Shown here: piece by piece, positions 6,591 through 16,595 of the stretch
Position numbering within the stretch: position 1 is the stretch's first letter
Layout: each line of letters begins with the position of its first letter
Origin: JBAXTE01 sp037130365
Lineage (GTDB): Bacteria; Bacteroidota; Bacteroidia; Bacteroidales; WCHB1-69
DNA: 64,000 bases
Direction: 5' to 3'
Assembly (NCBI GenBank): GCA_037130365.1
Contig: JBAXTE010000019.1
Span: forward strand, 15,236 to 79,235
Made by a program: the position numbers and the translations under genes
Notes under the pieces: model-generated
What the model saw: the letters and a program-made list of their open reading frames with translations, nothing else
Told to the model about the DNA's origin: nothing
Databases searched by the model: none

Positions 6591-9500
6591 TGGAGCTATT
6601 TGAGTTGAGTAAGAACTATCTGGCGACCAACAACCATTATTATCGCGCAATCTAAAGATTTTGGTTTGTCCAAAGGATACTTCAAAGACATTAGAATCTT
6701 GAGAAATTAATGGCAATTGTTGCTCAAATAAATTATAAACTCCCGACCCACTTCCACCAATCAATTCAACACTACGACCAGTGTTTATACAGCGAGCTTT
6801 TATTGTAATTGACGGATTATTATTCACAGTGATAGTTCCACTAATTTCAGCAGTAGGGCAAAGTCCAGAAGTGGTTATGGTGTAAGGAAAACTTCCAGCA
6901 ACACTTGGCGAGCCTGTGATAGTATAATTACCTCCACTGTATGATCCTGTTACTCCAGATGGAAAACTTCCTATTGTAATTGACGCTCCTGTACTAGAGC
7001 CTCCCACTGCTAATACAATATTTGGAATCGCAATGCCATTACATACTGTTGGACTTTGAGTACCAGAACTCAAAGAAATAGATTGTTGTTGTGTAGCAAC
7101 CGTTACCGATGCTTCCACCGCAGTTCCACAATCGCCAGTAACTCGAGCATAATATGTTCCCGGGCCAAAGGTTTTGGTTGTTCCAGTTCCTAAATTTGTT
7201 CCAGTTCCACCAGTTGCCGACCACCAAGTTACCACAGCGTTTGTTCCAGTAACACCATTTGCAGTGACTGTTGTTGTAGAAGCCGCACATATTGGACTTT
7301 CAGTTGCAGTTGCTGAGGTTATTCCGACATTTATTTTTGATACAACCGTTACCGATGCTTCCACCGCAGTTCCACAATCGCCAGTAACTCGAGCATAATA
7401 TGTTCCCGGACCAAAGGTTTTAGTTGTTCCTGTTCCTAAATTTGTTCCAGTTCCACCCGTTGCCGACCACCAAGTTACCACAGCGTTTGTTCCAGTAACA
7501 CCATTTGCAGTTACCGTTGTTGTAGAAGCAGCGCAAATTGGACTTGCATCAGCAGTTGCAGATGTTATTCCGACATTTATTTTTGATACAACCGTTACCG
7601 ATGTTTCAACTGCAGAACCGCAATCTCCCGTTACTCGAGCATAATATGTTCCCGGACCAAAGGTTTTGGTAGTTCCAGTTCCTAAATTAGTTCCAGTTCC
7701 ACCCGTTGCCGACCACCAAGTTACCACAGCATTTGTTCCAACAACTCCATTTGCAGTTACCGTTGTAGTGGAAGCAGCGCAAATTGGACTTGCATCAGCA
7801 GTTGCAGATGTTATTCCAACATTTATTTTTGATGCAACCGTTACCGATGCTTCCACCGCAGTTCCACAATCGCCCGTTACTTGAGCATAATATGTTCCCG
7901 GACCAACGGTTTTGGTTGTTCCAGATCCTAAATTTATTCCAGTTCCACCTGATCCGGTATACCAAGTTACCACAGCATTTGTTCCAACAACTCCATTTGC
8001 AGTTACCGTTGTAGTGGAAGCAGTACAAATTGGGCTTGCATCAGCAGTTGCAGATGTTATCCCAACATTTATTTTTGATACAACCGTTACCGATGCTTCC
8101 ACCGCAGTTCCACAATCGCCAGTAACTCGAGCATAATATGTTCCCGGACCAAAGGTTTTAGTTGTTCCTGTTCCTAAATTTGTTCCAGTTCCACCCGTTG
8201 CCGACCACCAAGTTACCACAGCGTTTGTTCCAGTAACACCATTTGCAGTTACCGTTGTTGTAGAAGCAGCGCAAATTGGACTTGCATCAGCAGTTGCAGA
8301 TGTTATTCCGACATTTATTTTTGATACAACCGTTACCGATGTTTCAACTGCAGAACCGCAATCTCCCGTTACTCGAGCATAATATGTTCCCGGACCAAAG
8401 GTTTTGGTAGTTCCAGTTCCTAAATTAGTTCCAGTTCCACCCGTTGCCGACCACCAAGTTACCACAGCGTTTGTTCCAGTAACACCATTTGCAGTTACCG
8501 TTGTTGTAGAAGCAGCGCAAATTGGACTTGCATCAGCAGTTGCAGATGTTATTCCAACATTTATTTTTGATGCAACCGTTACCGATGCTTCCACCGCAGT
8601 TCCACAATCGCCCGTTACTTGAGCATAATATGTTCCCGGACCAACGGTTTTGGTTGTTCCAGATCCTAAATTTATTCCAGTTCCACCTGATCCGGTATAC
8701 CAAGTTACCACAGCATTTGTTCCAACAACTCCATTTGCAGTTACCGTTGTAGTGGAAGCAGCACAAATTGGGCTTGTTGTAGCAGTTGCAGAGGTTATTC
8801 CAACATCATTTTTTACAGTTACTAATGTTGAAGCAGAGCTGACTAGCGAGCCACATGTGTATGAAAACGTTATTGTTGAAGTGCCAGATGAAATACCAGT
8901 AACTATACCAGTTGAAGGATCTACTGTAGCAACATCCGTGTTACTACTCGACCAACTTCCAGCAGTGACATCAGGGTATCTAACAATTACAATACCTGAA
9001 CCACCATTTCCACCTGTGCCACTACCACCGCCGCAACCGCCGCCGCCGCCGCCGCCCGAATTTGCAGTTCCTGCTATGCCGTTTGGATAGGCTCCAGAGC
9101 CACCGCCTCCAATGCCACCAATGCCATGGGTTCCATTACTCCATGTACCACCGCCACCACCGCCAGCATAATATATATTGCTTCCAGTAAAATTATATGG
9201 AAATCCTACACCACCATTTCCAGAAATACTTGAAGATATTGGAGGATTTCCATAAGAACCCGCACCACCACCACCAGCACTTGCATAAGGAGATGATTTT
9301 GTAGAAGATACTGTACCACCAGCATATCCTTGATTAACTGTGCCTAAACCTCCATTTGTATTTACGGTACTAGTAGATCCACCACCACCACCAGATCCGC
9401 CGGAGTTTGCGCTAGTTAGGGCATCATTTGTGCCACCAGCACCACCACCAATCGCTGTCAATGCAGAAAACTGGCTATTTTCGCCGTTTGTTCGAATAGC

Positions 9501-12500
9501 ACCACCAAGCAAGGCACTACCACCTGTGCCACCATTTCCAATTATTACAGATGCGCTTCCAGCGGATAATGCATAATTTGAGTTATAAAGTATTCCGCCA
9601 GATCCACCGCCACCAGAAGCACCGCCACCGCCGCCAGCAACAACTAATACTTCATAATTATTTAGTACTGGTGTGATGAAACTCCCAGAAGAAGTATAGG
9701 AATGAATACGATAGCTATTAGAAGAAGTTATTGTGCCACCAGTTGGAAATGAAGTACTTAATGTCGTTGTTCCGTTTTTACATATAGAAGTTGTTCCAGT
9801 AATAGGAGCCATGGTATAGGAAGATTTAACAGTGATAGCTCTAGAGACAGAAGTTGGACACCCGTTCACAGTTATGGTATAAATGATATTAGCTGTACCT
9901 CCAGCAACACCTGAAACAACACCTGAAGAAGGATCAACAGTTGCAACGGATGTGTTACTACTTGACCAAGTACCAGGAGTAATATTTGGGTATCTAATAA
10001 CAACAATACCAGAACCTCCACTACCACCACCTGTTCCAGATTGGTAATAACCGCCACCGCCACCGCCACCACCAGTATTTGGCGTGCCAGATTGAGCTAA
10101 ATTTGGAGCTCCTGAACCCCCATTGCCACCACCACCAAGACCACCAAGGCTAGCAGGATTAGCATCGCAAACGCCACCGCCGCCACCACCGCCATAATAG
10201 GTGTTAACACCACTTATGCTATATTGTAATCCAATTCCTCCGTATCTTGTTTCTAAAGTTGTATTGGAGCCAGCTGCACCGCCTGCGCCGCCGCCGCCTG
10301 CACCACCCCAACAAGAAGTGTTAACAATTGTACCACCGCTATAACCCTGATTTGCAGTTCCTGAACCTGGACTATTTATTGTGATGTCATTACCACTATA
10401 ATAACCAGCTCCTCCACCAGAACCTCCGCTATTTGCAATTCTACTTCCAGTTGGTTTTCCACTAAAACCATAACCACCACCTATAGCAGTGTAAGTTCCA
10501 AAAGAAGAATTGTCTCCATTTGTGTTATTCACAGACCCATCATCACTTTTTCTGCCACCTATTCCGCCAGTGCCAACAGTTACTGAATATGAAGCACCTG
10601 AACTTATTGCGTAGGTTGAATAAATGACACCACCGCCACCGCCGCCACCAGCAGTAGAACCACCGCCGCCGCCACCACCAGCAACAACTAATAATTCTAC
10701 CTTATCATAACTAAATCCAGTAGGAACTTCAAACGTAGAACTTCCAATGCCAGTATATGTATGTGTCCTATAACCACCTAATGTACCTATACTTCCGCCG
10801 GTAGGCATCGGAATGTTGCTACTAAATGTTGTAGTTGTGCCAACACAGATTGAGCTTTCACCAGCAATTACTGGAGTTGTTGTTAAAGTGTTTATTGTAA
10901 CCGTAGTTCCAGCGCACGCAGTTGTTGAACAAGTTCCAGTTCTTCTTACAAAATATGAAGTGGTAGATGTTAATCCGCTAATATCCAGTGTGCTAGATGT
11001 GCTTAAAACACTTCCTAAGCCACATCCGTCAGCATACCACTGATATGAGGCTCCAGATCCATTAGATCCGCCCACAGAAGTTAATGTAGTTGAACCCCCA
11101 GAGCATATTGTAGTTGTTCCAGAGATACTTGTTGGAGATACAGATGATGTGTTAACTGTAATTTCCTTAGACGTTTGGGTTGCACATCCATTAACTGTAA
11201 TTGTATATATAATACTTGCAGTTCCTCCTGCTACTCCAGTAACAACACCAGTAGAAGGCTCAACTGTTGCAACTAAATTATTACTACTCGACCATGAACC
11301 AGCGGGAACATCTGGATATCTGACAATGACTATTCCTGAACCTCCATTACCACCTGAATTACTTGGAAGACCTCCACCGCCTCCACCGCCTCCAGTGTTT
11401 GCTGTGGCATTATTGCTATTTCCATTGGCACCACCACCAAGTCCACCTCGACCCCAATTTATACCATTATCATCTGATGATCCACCACCACCAGCATAGT
11501 ATGTTGGTGTTCCACTAATACTAAATTGTAATCCATTTCCACCGTATCCATATGTGGTTGAGTTGGAGCTCCAACCACTACTTGTTCCATTTCCTCCAGC
11601 TTGACCAGCTCCACCGCCACCAGAGGCCCCACTATATAAATTTATATTAGAAGTATTATTTGCTGAAGCTCCACCAGCAAACCCTTGCCCAATAGTTGCA
11701 GTTCCGCCACCGCCAGATACATTTGACGTAGCACCGCCACCAGAGCCACCAGAACCACCAACGCCAGTCGACCAATTTCCACCGCCGCCACCGCCAATAG
11801 CGGTTAAACTTCCGAAGATAGAATTTCCACCACTTAGAGCTGTTCCACCTCCACCAGAAGTAGAGCCTAAACCACCAGCACCTACAGATACTGGAATTGA
11901 ACTTGGAGAAACAGTGAGGGTGTTATAAATTAAGCCGCCACCGCCGCCACCGCCACCAACGTCCCAACCACCGCCACCGCCGCCTGCAACAACTAATACC
12001 TCTACTTTGTTAAAACTAAATCCAGTTGGAATCTCAAAACTTGAACTTCCTACACCAGTATAAGTATGTATTCTATATCCACCAGAAGTTGCGATACTGC
12101 CACCTGTAGGTTGAGGTGTACTAACAGTTAACGGGATACTAGACCCAACACAAACAGAACTTAACCCTGAAACAGAAGGTGCATTTGACAATGAATTAAC
12201 AGTTACAGTAGTTCCAGCACATGCCGTTGTTGCACATGTACCTGTTCTTCTTACAAAATACGAAGTTGTTGAGGCTAAATTGTTAATAGTTAGTGAATTA
12301 GAAGTACTAAGTGCACTTCCTGACCCACATGCATCCGCATACCACTGATATGATGCGCCTGTTCCGTCAGTACCACCTACTGCTGTTAAAACAGTTGATC
12401 CACCAGAACAAATAGAAGTTGTACCAGAAATACTAACTGGTGGAGTTGATGAAGTTGAAGTTGAAGCATTACCACTTGAAGACCAAGCGCTTACATTTCC

Positions 12501-15500
12501 AACATTATCTTTTGAACGGACTCTAATAAATACACTTTTATCGCAAACCCATGTTCCACTGTTTGATGTACTTCCTGTAAACCAAGTGTTCCAGACAGAA
12601 TTATCATAGCTCCATTCCCATTCATAACCACTTCCATTAACGCCAGATTCACCATCAGATGAGCCACTGGTAGTCCAAGTTTGAGAGTTTAAACCCCCAT
12701 TTCCTGTTGTAGGAGTTCCAGGTGTTGAAGGTAAAGTATTATCTAACCACAGATCAAGTCCACTATCAGTATATCCTACTCCTTGACCCATTTGATCATA
12801 CATATATACAGTTATATGATATCTGGTACTTGCTCCTGACCCAGCAACTATTTGCCATTTTCCATTTACATCTACATTACAATTGCCCGTAGAAACACAT
12901 TGAGAATTTTGAATATCTAATAGGGAATTATCTACAAGTCCATCAACAAAACTTGTAAAATATCCATTTTGAGCCACACCATTTGGATTTGCGTAAGATT
13001 TTATATTTGGCAATGACCAACTACCGAATAAATTATTTGGTTGTTGCGTTAATTCAAGGTATTGAGTACTTGATGAACAATTGTCTGAATGTTGAATGTT
13101 AATGTAAGAAGTACCCCCGTTTTTTACAAAGTAATTGGTTCCACTCACATAATTTGCATTGCTAACAGATGTGCCAATATATGTAGGACTTGTAGGATCA
13201 ATATCAATATATGAAGTAATATCTGCTCCCACACAACTTCCATTTGCTGGAGCACAAGTAATATTTCCCCTTGTGGATCCAAATGTAACTGAAATACTTG
13301 TCGTTCCTTGACCTGAATTTATTGAAGCTCCAGATGGTACAGTCCAAGTGTAACCTGTAGCATTTGAGACTCCACTAACAGTATAAGTATTGGTGGAATA
13401 TGGGCAAGGAGTTGAATTTCCTGAAATGCTTCCGCCAGAAGGATATGGTGTGACATAAGTTGACACTGGAGATGAATAAGAAGTGCAATTACCGATACTA
13501 ACTACTCCTCTTACATAAAGAGTGTTTCCAGGATTTCCTGATGTCCATACATAAGGATTTGTTCCACCCCAATCAGTCCAACCTCCACTCGTACTATTCC
13601 ATTGATATTGAAATCTGATAAAAGTGCCATTATAACCAGAAAGTGTATAAGTTACGTTTGATCCATTGCAAATTGAAGCTGGAACTCCTGTTATTGTACC
13701 AGCATTACTTCCAGTTGCTGACGAAAAATTTGTCTCCCAATTTGTCCATCCATAGGCATTCCCACAAGCGTCGGTGGTGTACATTGAGACATCGTTTTCT
13801 GCTAGTTGTGGGAAATTTGTGTTGGGGCGAATTGTAAATACAACGGTCCTTTGAATGCCACTCAATGAAGTACTGCAATTTATTAATGTTGAGGTGTTCT
13901 GACCATAACCTCCATCGTATTTTGATGCATATCCTCCACCAGATGCTACAACATGATCTCCTGCATAAACATAGCTACTTGGATGCCATGAAAAATATCC
14001 TCCATGTTGACCAGCATTTGCACCTTGATAATTAATCAGTGCCATAATTCCATACGCCCCTCCAAAGCCACTTGGATCACTAGAAACCATGGTAATCGTA
14101 TAATCATGAGAACCATCTGTTGTCCAACAATTGCTATTTACAGTTACATTGTCATGAGAAGGAGGGGTAGCGTCAATTATTGATATTTGGGTATTGATGT
14201 TTCCAGTGTAACTACTAAATCCCTCAGAAACAACATAATATGTTCCAGCTGCTAGCGATGTAGAAATAAAAGATTCATTATTCGCACAATTTGAATTATC
14301 ATCATCATTAATTGTTATTACATTACCGGCATTGTCTAGTAACGATAAGTATGTATCAAAACCACTTCCACATGTTTTAATCTGAACTGTTTGTGTAGAA
14401 CTTAATGTGAATTTATAAAAAATATCTCCAGAAGCTTGACCATAATCATTTGCAAAACTTCCATTATTTTGTGTGTTTGAATACGGACTGGTACATGCTA
14501 AAGTGCCCGCATCTATTGGACAATTAATGTTTTCTCCGACAGTGGGTGGTGTTGCTGTTGGTCCTACAACATTTGACCATACGGTGCACCCATTGCCGAC
14601 AATTCTAGCATGTACATATAACCCAGCAGATCCACCAGGACCCCAATTTACAGTATTTACGCTACCTTGCCCCCAATTTGTCCATGGACCAGAAGCTGAT
14701 GCCCAACTATATTCCCAGTCTTCTACAGTTCCACTATTTCCAGATAGCGAAAACACATACGTGCTCCCACAAGTTGGATTTGTAAGGCTCATTGTACCAG
14801 CTGATGGTGGAGAAATAACGTTAACAGTTACTAGCTGTGCGGGTCCACAAGATCTGCCAGCATCCCAGCAATAACCATCGGCATCAGAATTTCTGACATG
14901 AAATAAGTAAGAACCAGGAGTGTTAAGAGTATACGTATAGCTTGATTGGTTGCAATATGAGCCTGCAAATAAATCCCAAGAACTTCCTCCGTTTGAAGAT
15001 CCCCAATAACACATATTGCCGGAACTACCTCCACTGGAAGAAATTGTAAAAGCAACACCTGGGCATACATTTATTGAACCTGTTGCTCCATTGGCATAAA
15101 TGGTATTATCAATGATTGTAGGATTAAAGCAAGAAATACCCAAATCAAATCCTGCACCAACGACTGACCCATCAGAAGTAAACATAACTGTAAGTGCACC
15201 TGAGGCATCTGTTGAATAAATTGCAGGCACAGTTTGAGTTCCAGAATTTCGATATAATTCAGTTCCCCCAGTACCAACTCCATTATAAATAGTTAAATAA
15301 TCCCAATTTGCTTCACTCACAAGTGATCCAGAAACCTTAATTTTATTCCCTGCAACAGCTGGATATAATACAGTATATCCATTTGCACTACTAGCATAAT
15401 CTCCACTTCCACCACCATGGTCATAAATATTCCCAGAACAAGTTGTATAAGTATTGTTTCCAGAAAATGGGACCATAATTGGAGCTACACAAGAACCACT

Positions 15501-15962
15501 ATAAGTAACACTTGCATTTAATCCAGAATATTCCACACTGCCATCAGATGTAAAACCAACAGTAAGGGTCTCGCCTGCTGATCCAGTATATGTAAATGTG
15601 CTATTTCCATTATAAGTGGCTAATAAAGATCCTCCAGTACCACTACCAGAGTATATTCTAATATAATCATAACCAGATTCGGTATCATATGATCCAGAAA
15701 TTGTTATCACAGCATTATCTGCAGAATTTAAAACTGTATAACCACTTGCACTTGAAGAATACGTACCTCCACATCCAGCATGAGTGCATAATGTTGTGTT
15801 GGTTCCACAATCTATAGAATTACTGCCAGAAAATGGGATTAATGTTTGTGAAAACAATTGCAACGTAGTTGCAAAAATGAAAATAAATATTAAGATTAAA
15901 GTTCGAAAAATTTGAGAAAATCCAATTTTTACTTTGGGTGCTAAGTTGGTATTACTCTTCAT
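5529..15962 (-). CDS. Giant secreted multidomain protein with T9SS type A sorting domain (3477 aa)
   Basis: This is a very large cell-surface or secreted protein, probably an adhesin. The N-terminal signal segment has its hydrophobic core at about residues 20-38 and ends near LFSQ. Two CUB-like domains follow (about 39-155 and 157-281), then Ig/PKD-like modules and a PPC-like domain (about 507-597, DIFYKFTL...GTYYVVSEG). Three glycine-rich modules (about 1320-1545, 1756-1992, 2104-2324) each begin VLVVAGGGGGG or similar and end IVIVRYPD, each followed by a BIG2-like WSSSN..VATVDPS stretch. A tandem array of seven 82-residue Ig-like repeats lies at about 2383-2956. The C-terminus (about 3404-3477) is a type A sorting domain with VVPNPF and GIYLLRL, which directs T9SS export and surface attachment. 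No catalytic motif was seen. A paralogue lies immediately upstream. The adhesin role is inferred. Confidence 0.9.
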   Translation of the reverse strand: MKSNTNLAPKVKIGFSQIFRTLILIFIFIFATTLQLFSQTLIPFSGSNSIDCGTNTTLCTHAGCGGTYSSSASGYTVLNSADNAVITISGSYDTESGYDYIRIYSGSGTGGSLLATYNGNSTFTYTGSAGETLTVGFTSDGSVEYSGLNASVTYSGSCVAPIMVPFSGNNTYTTCSGNIYDHGGGSGDYASSANGYTVLYPAVAGNKIKVSGSLVSEANWDYLTIYNGVGTGGTELYRNSGTQTVPAIYSTDASGALTVMFTSDGSVVGAGFDLGISCFNPTIIDNTIYANGATGSINVCPGVAFTISSSGGSSGNMCYWGSSNGGSSWDLFAGSYCNQSSYTYTLNTPGSYLFHVRNSDADGYCWDAGRSCGPAQLVTVNVISPPSAGTMSLTNPTCGSTYVFSLSGNSGTVEDWEYSWASASGPWTNWGQGSVNTVNWGPGGSAGLYVHARIVGNGCTVWSNVVGPTATPPTVGENINCPIDAGTLACTSPYSNTQNNGSFANDYGQASGDIFYKFTLSSTQTVQIKTCGSGFDTYLSLLDNAGNVITINDDDNSNCANNESFISTSLAAGTYYVVSEGFSSYTGNINTQISIIDATPPSHDNVTVNSNCWTTDGSHDYTITMVSSDPSGFGGAYGIMALINYQGANAGQHGGYFSWHPSSYVYAGDHVVASGGGYASKYDGGYGQNTSTLINCSTSLSGIQRTVVFTIRPNTNFPQLAENDVSMYTTDACGNAYGWTNWETNFSSATGSNAGTITGVPASICNGSNVTYTLSGYNGTFIRFQYQWNSTSGGWTDWGGTNPYVWTSGNPGNTLYVRGVVSIGNCTSYSSPVSTYVTPYPSGGSISGNSTPCPYSTNTYTVSGVSNATGYTWTVPSGASINSGQGTTSISVTFGSTRGNITCAPANGSCVGADITSYIDIDPTSPTYIGTSVSNANYVSGTNYFVKNGGTSYINIQHSDNCSSSTQYLELTQQPNNLFGSWSLPNIKSYANPNGVAQNGYFTSFVDGLVDNSLLDIQNSQCVSTGNCNVDVNGKWQIVAGSGASTRYHITVYMYDQMGQGVGYTDSGLDLWLDNTLPSTPGTPTTGNGGLNSQTWTTSGSSDGESGVNGSGYEWEWSYDNSVWNTWFTGSTSNSGTWVCDKSVFIRVRSKDNVGNVSAWSSSGNASTSTSSTPPVSISGTTSICSGGSTVLTAVGGTDGTGASYQWYADACGSGSALSTSNSLTINNLASTTSYFVRRTGTCATTACAGTTVTVNSLSNAPSVSGLSSVCVGSSIPLTVSTPQPTGGSIATSGGYRIHTYTGVGSSSFEIPTGFSFNKVEVLVVAGGGGGGWDVGGGGGGGGLIYNTLTVSPSSIPVSVGAGGLGSTSGGGGTALSGGNSIFGSLTAIGGGGGGNWSTGVGGSGGSGGGATSNVSGGGGTATIGQGFAGGASANNTSNINLYSGASGGGGAGQAGGNGTSSGWSSNSTTYGYGGNGLQFSISGTPTYYAGGGGSSDDNGINWGRGGLGGGANGNSNNATANTGGGGGGGGLPSNSGGNGGSGIVIVRYPDVPAGSWSSSNNLVATVEPSTGVVTGVAGGTASIIYTITVNGCATQTSKEITVNTSSVSPTSISGTTTICSGGSTTLTSVGGSNGSGASYQWYADGCGLGSVLSTSSTLDISGLTSTTSYFVRRTGTCSTTACAGTTVTINTLTTTPVIAGESSICVGTTTTFSSNIPMPTGGSIGTLGGYRTHTYTGIGSSTFEVPTGFSYDKVELLVVAGGGGGGGSTAGGGGGGGVIYSTYAISSGASYSVTVGTGGIGGRKSDDGSVNNTNGDNSSFGTYTAIGGGYGFSGKPTGSRIANSGGSGGGAGYYSGNDITINSPGSGTANQGYSGGTIVNTSCWGGAGGGGAGGAAGSNTTLETRYGGIGLQYSISGVNTYYGGGGGGGVCDANPASLGGLGGGGNGGSGAPNLAQSGTPNTGGGGGGGGYYQSGTGGGSGGSGIVVIRYPNITPGTWSSSNTSVATVDPSSGVVSGVAGGTANIIYTITVNGCPTSVSRAITVKSSYTMAPITGTTSICKNGTTTLSTSFPTGGTITSSNSYRIHSYTSSGSFITPVLNNYEVLVVAGGGGGASGGGGSGGILYNSNYALSAGSASVIIGNGGTGGSALLGGAIRTNGENSQFSALTAIGGGAGGTNDALTSANSGGSGGGGGSTSTVNTNGGLGTVNQGYAGGTVSSTKSSPYASAGGGGAGSYGNPPISSSISGNGGVGFPYNFTGSNIYYAGGGGGGTWSNGTHGIGGIGGGGSGAYPNGIAGTANSGGGGGGGCGGGSGTGGNGGSGIVIVRYPDVTAGSWSSSNTDVATVDPSTGIVTGISSGTSTITFSYTCGSLVSSASTLVTVKNDVGITSATATTSPICAASTTTVTANGVVGTNAVVTWYTGSGGTGINLGSGTTKTVGPGTYYAQVTGDCGTAVEASVTVASKINVGITSATADASPICAASTTTVTANGVTGTNAVVTWWSATGGTGTNLGTGTTKTFGPGTYYARVTGDCGSAVETSVTVVSKINVGITSATADASPICAASTTTVTANGVTGTNAVVTWWSATGGTGTNLGTGTTKTFGPGTYYARVTGDCGTAVEASVTVVSKINVGITSATADASPICTASTTTVTANGVVGTNAVVTWYTGSGGTGINLGSGTTKTVGPGTYYAQVTGDCGTAVEASVTVASKINVGITSATADASPICAASTTTVTANGVVGTNAVVTWWSATGGTGTNLGTGTTKTFGPGTYYARVTGDCGSAVETSVTVVSKINVGITSATADASPICAASTTTVTANGVTGTNAVVTWWSATGGTGTNLGTGTTKTFGPGTYYARVTGDCGTAVEASVTVVSKINVGITSATATESPICAASTTTVTANGVTGTNAVVTWWSATGGTGTNLGTGTTKTFGPGTYYARVTGDCGTAVEASVTVATQQQSISLSSGTQSPTVCNGIAIPNIVLAVGGSSTGASITIGSFPSGVTGSYSGGNYTITGSPSVAGSFPYTITTSGLCPTAEISGTITVNNNPSITIKARCINTGRSVELIGGSGSGVYNLFEQQLPLISQDSNVFEVSFGQTKIFRLRDNNGCWSPDSSYSTQIAPTEITGGASSGTCIVKGINSWWHVTDATNHVILSIDDNTSNLGEITATSYVEATTNVYHQTYYLKRHFKITSQNTPTSPVTLRLYFTDEELNELITNSKLNVNVEDDVNDLSNLKVTRYSGVNEDNDYSNNDTTCGACFTVYTPSTGVDMGANYVQITVPGFSEEWIHGGTNNTSILPIELMTFKPECLGKNAFIRWITASEINNNFFVLERSENGVDYQSIAQIQGAGNSSEILEYSYLDTQKPEGLVYYRLKQVDFNGVIHTYNPVPLSCKNESMALRVVPNPFKEKISIIGSLPNETQIELFNGKGGRVYSESKNIVNSTELDLNFLAPGIYLLRLTELNGVVHQFRLVRN
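7093..8814 (-). repeat. Seven tandem 246-bp repeats (82-aa Ig-like units) in giant gene 1
   Basis: Each unit encodes about 82 residues: NVGITSATADASPIC, then TVTANGV, VVTWW(Y), GPGTYYARVTGDCG, and a SVTV tail. Two conserved cysteines per unit could form a disulfide. The units form a higher-order period of three (738 bp): units 1-3 and 4-6 are nearly identical block for block, including the alternation of a WYTGSGG-type unit with WWSATGG-type units. This is the pattern of Ig_7-like repeats in Bacteroidota adhesins. Confidence 0.9.
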
Positions 15963-16537
15963 CAGTATTTTGTTTTTTGTTTTGATAATTTTCTAAATAA
16001 AATTTAGAGTGAAATGAATATCTTTATTTTTTAATATAATTCTGTAAATTGAAATTTTTTGAGAACATGGACTAAAAAATCCAATAATTTCTTTAGCCCA
16101 TAATGCTCTGTTAAAAAAAATAATTATTGATAATTTACTTTTAATGGACTGTTTCAAAAAATAAAAATCATGATTTGATATAACTCTAGGCTGTTTAATA
16201 TAGCTTAAAGCAAAATTGTTGGATATAAAGGTCGGAATATGTGTATGTATTCTAATACTTACACACATATATATACTTAAAACAAATATCAATACACCCA
16301 TTTCTATTACTTAATTTCCCCCAATATTCTGTGCAAATATAATTAATTATATTAACAAATTTAATTAATTATATTTTTATTTTAAATTTTACAACGGATT
16401 AATAATTAAGACTATAGATGTTTTTTTAATGATATTTTATTACGAGAAATTTAATATTAAATTGGTAAAAAATAACAGCATATCTAATATTATGTAAATT
16501 GCTAATTCTGAAAAGTATTCAAATTAACAATGAAATC
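15963..16537 (-). other. Long 5' leader and promoter region of giant gene 1
   Basis: No convincing gene. If transcription starts at the promoter-like element near 16334, the leader before the ATG at 15962 is about 365 bases. A 102-codon frame (15993-16301) lies inside it, but its composition and translation look non-coding. The rest is plain AT-rich DNA. Confidence 0.5.
16334..16359 (-). promoter_or_regulatory. Putative promoter of giant gene 1
   Basis: On the minus strand TTTG (16356-16359) is followed after 14 bases by TATATTTG (16334-16341), an exact fit to the Bacteroidota -7 motif TAnnTTTG. The 14-base spacing is shorter than usual. The same arrangement, spacing and flanks occur before giant gene 2. 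Confidence 0.5.
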
Positions 16538-16592
16538 ATATGTCAATATTTCCAAAGCCAAATTCTCATTGGTTTTGGAAATATTGACATAT
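16538..16592 (-). terminator. Strong hairpin immediately after giant gene 2
   Basis: Nineteen-base perfect arms (16538-16556 and 16574-16592, outer sequence ATATGTCAATATTTCC) extend inward to 23 pairs with one G-T wobble and a 9-base loop. The hairpin begins 3 bases after the stop codon at 16596. It probably ends or stabilises the 10-kb transcript. Confidence 0.65.
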
Positions 16593-16595
16593 CAA

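Noticed and set aside
7093..8814. Regular 246-bp repeats as a CRISPR or satellite array
   Set aside because: They are in-frame protein repeats of a giant secreted protein, without spacers.
7174..9576. Plus-strand frames rich in Pro and Val opposite the giant gene
   Set aside because: They are the antisense of Gly-rich and Thr-rich repeats and recur with the 246-bp period; no start context or motif.
9030..12000. CCG/CCA-rich runs on the plus strand as microsatellites
   Set aside because: They are the complement of polyglycine codons in the glycine-rich modules and stay in frame.
15993..16301. 102-codon frame upstream of giant gene 1
   Set aside because: It lies in the presumed leader with AT-driven composition and no motif; kept only as a finding about the leader.
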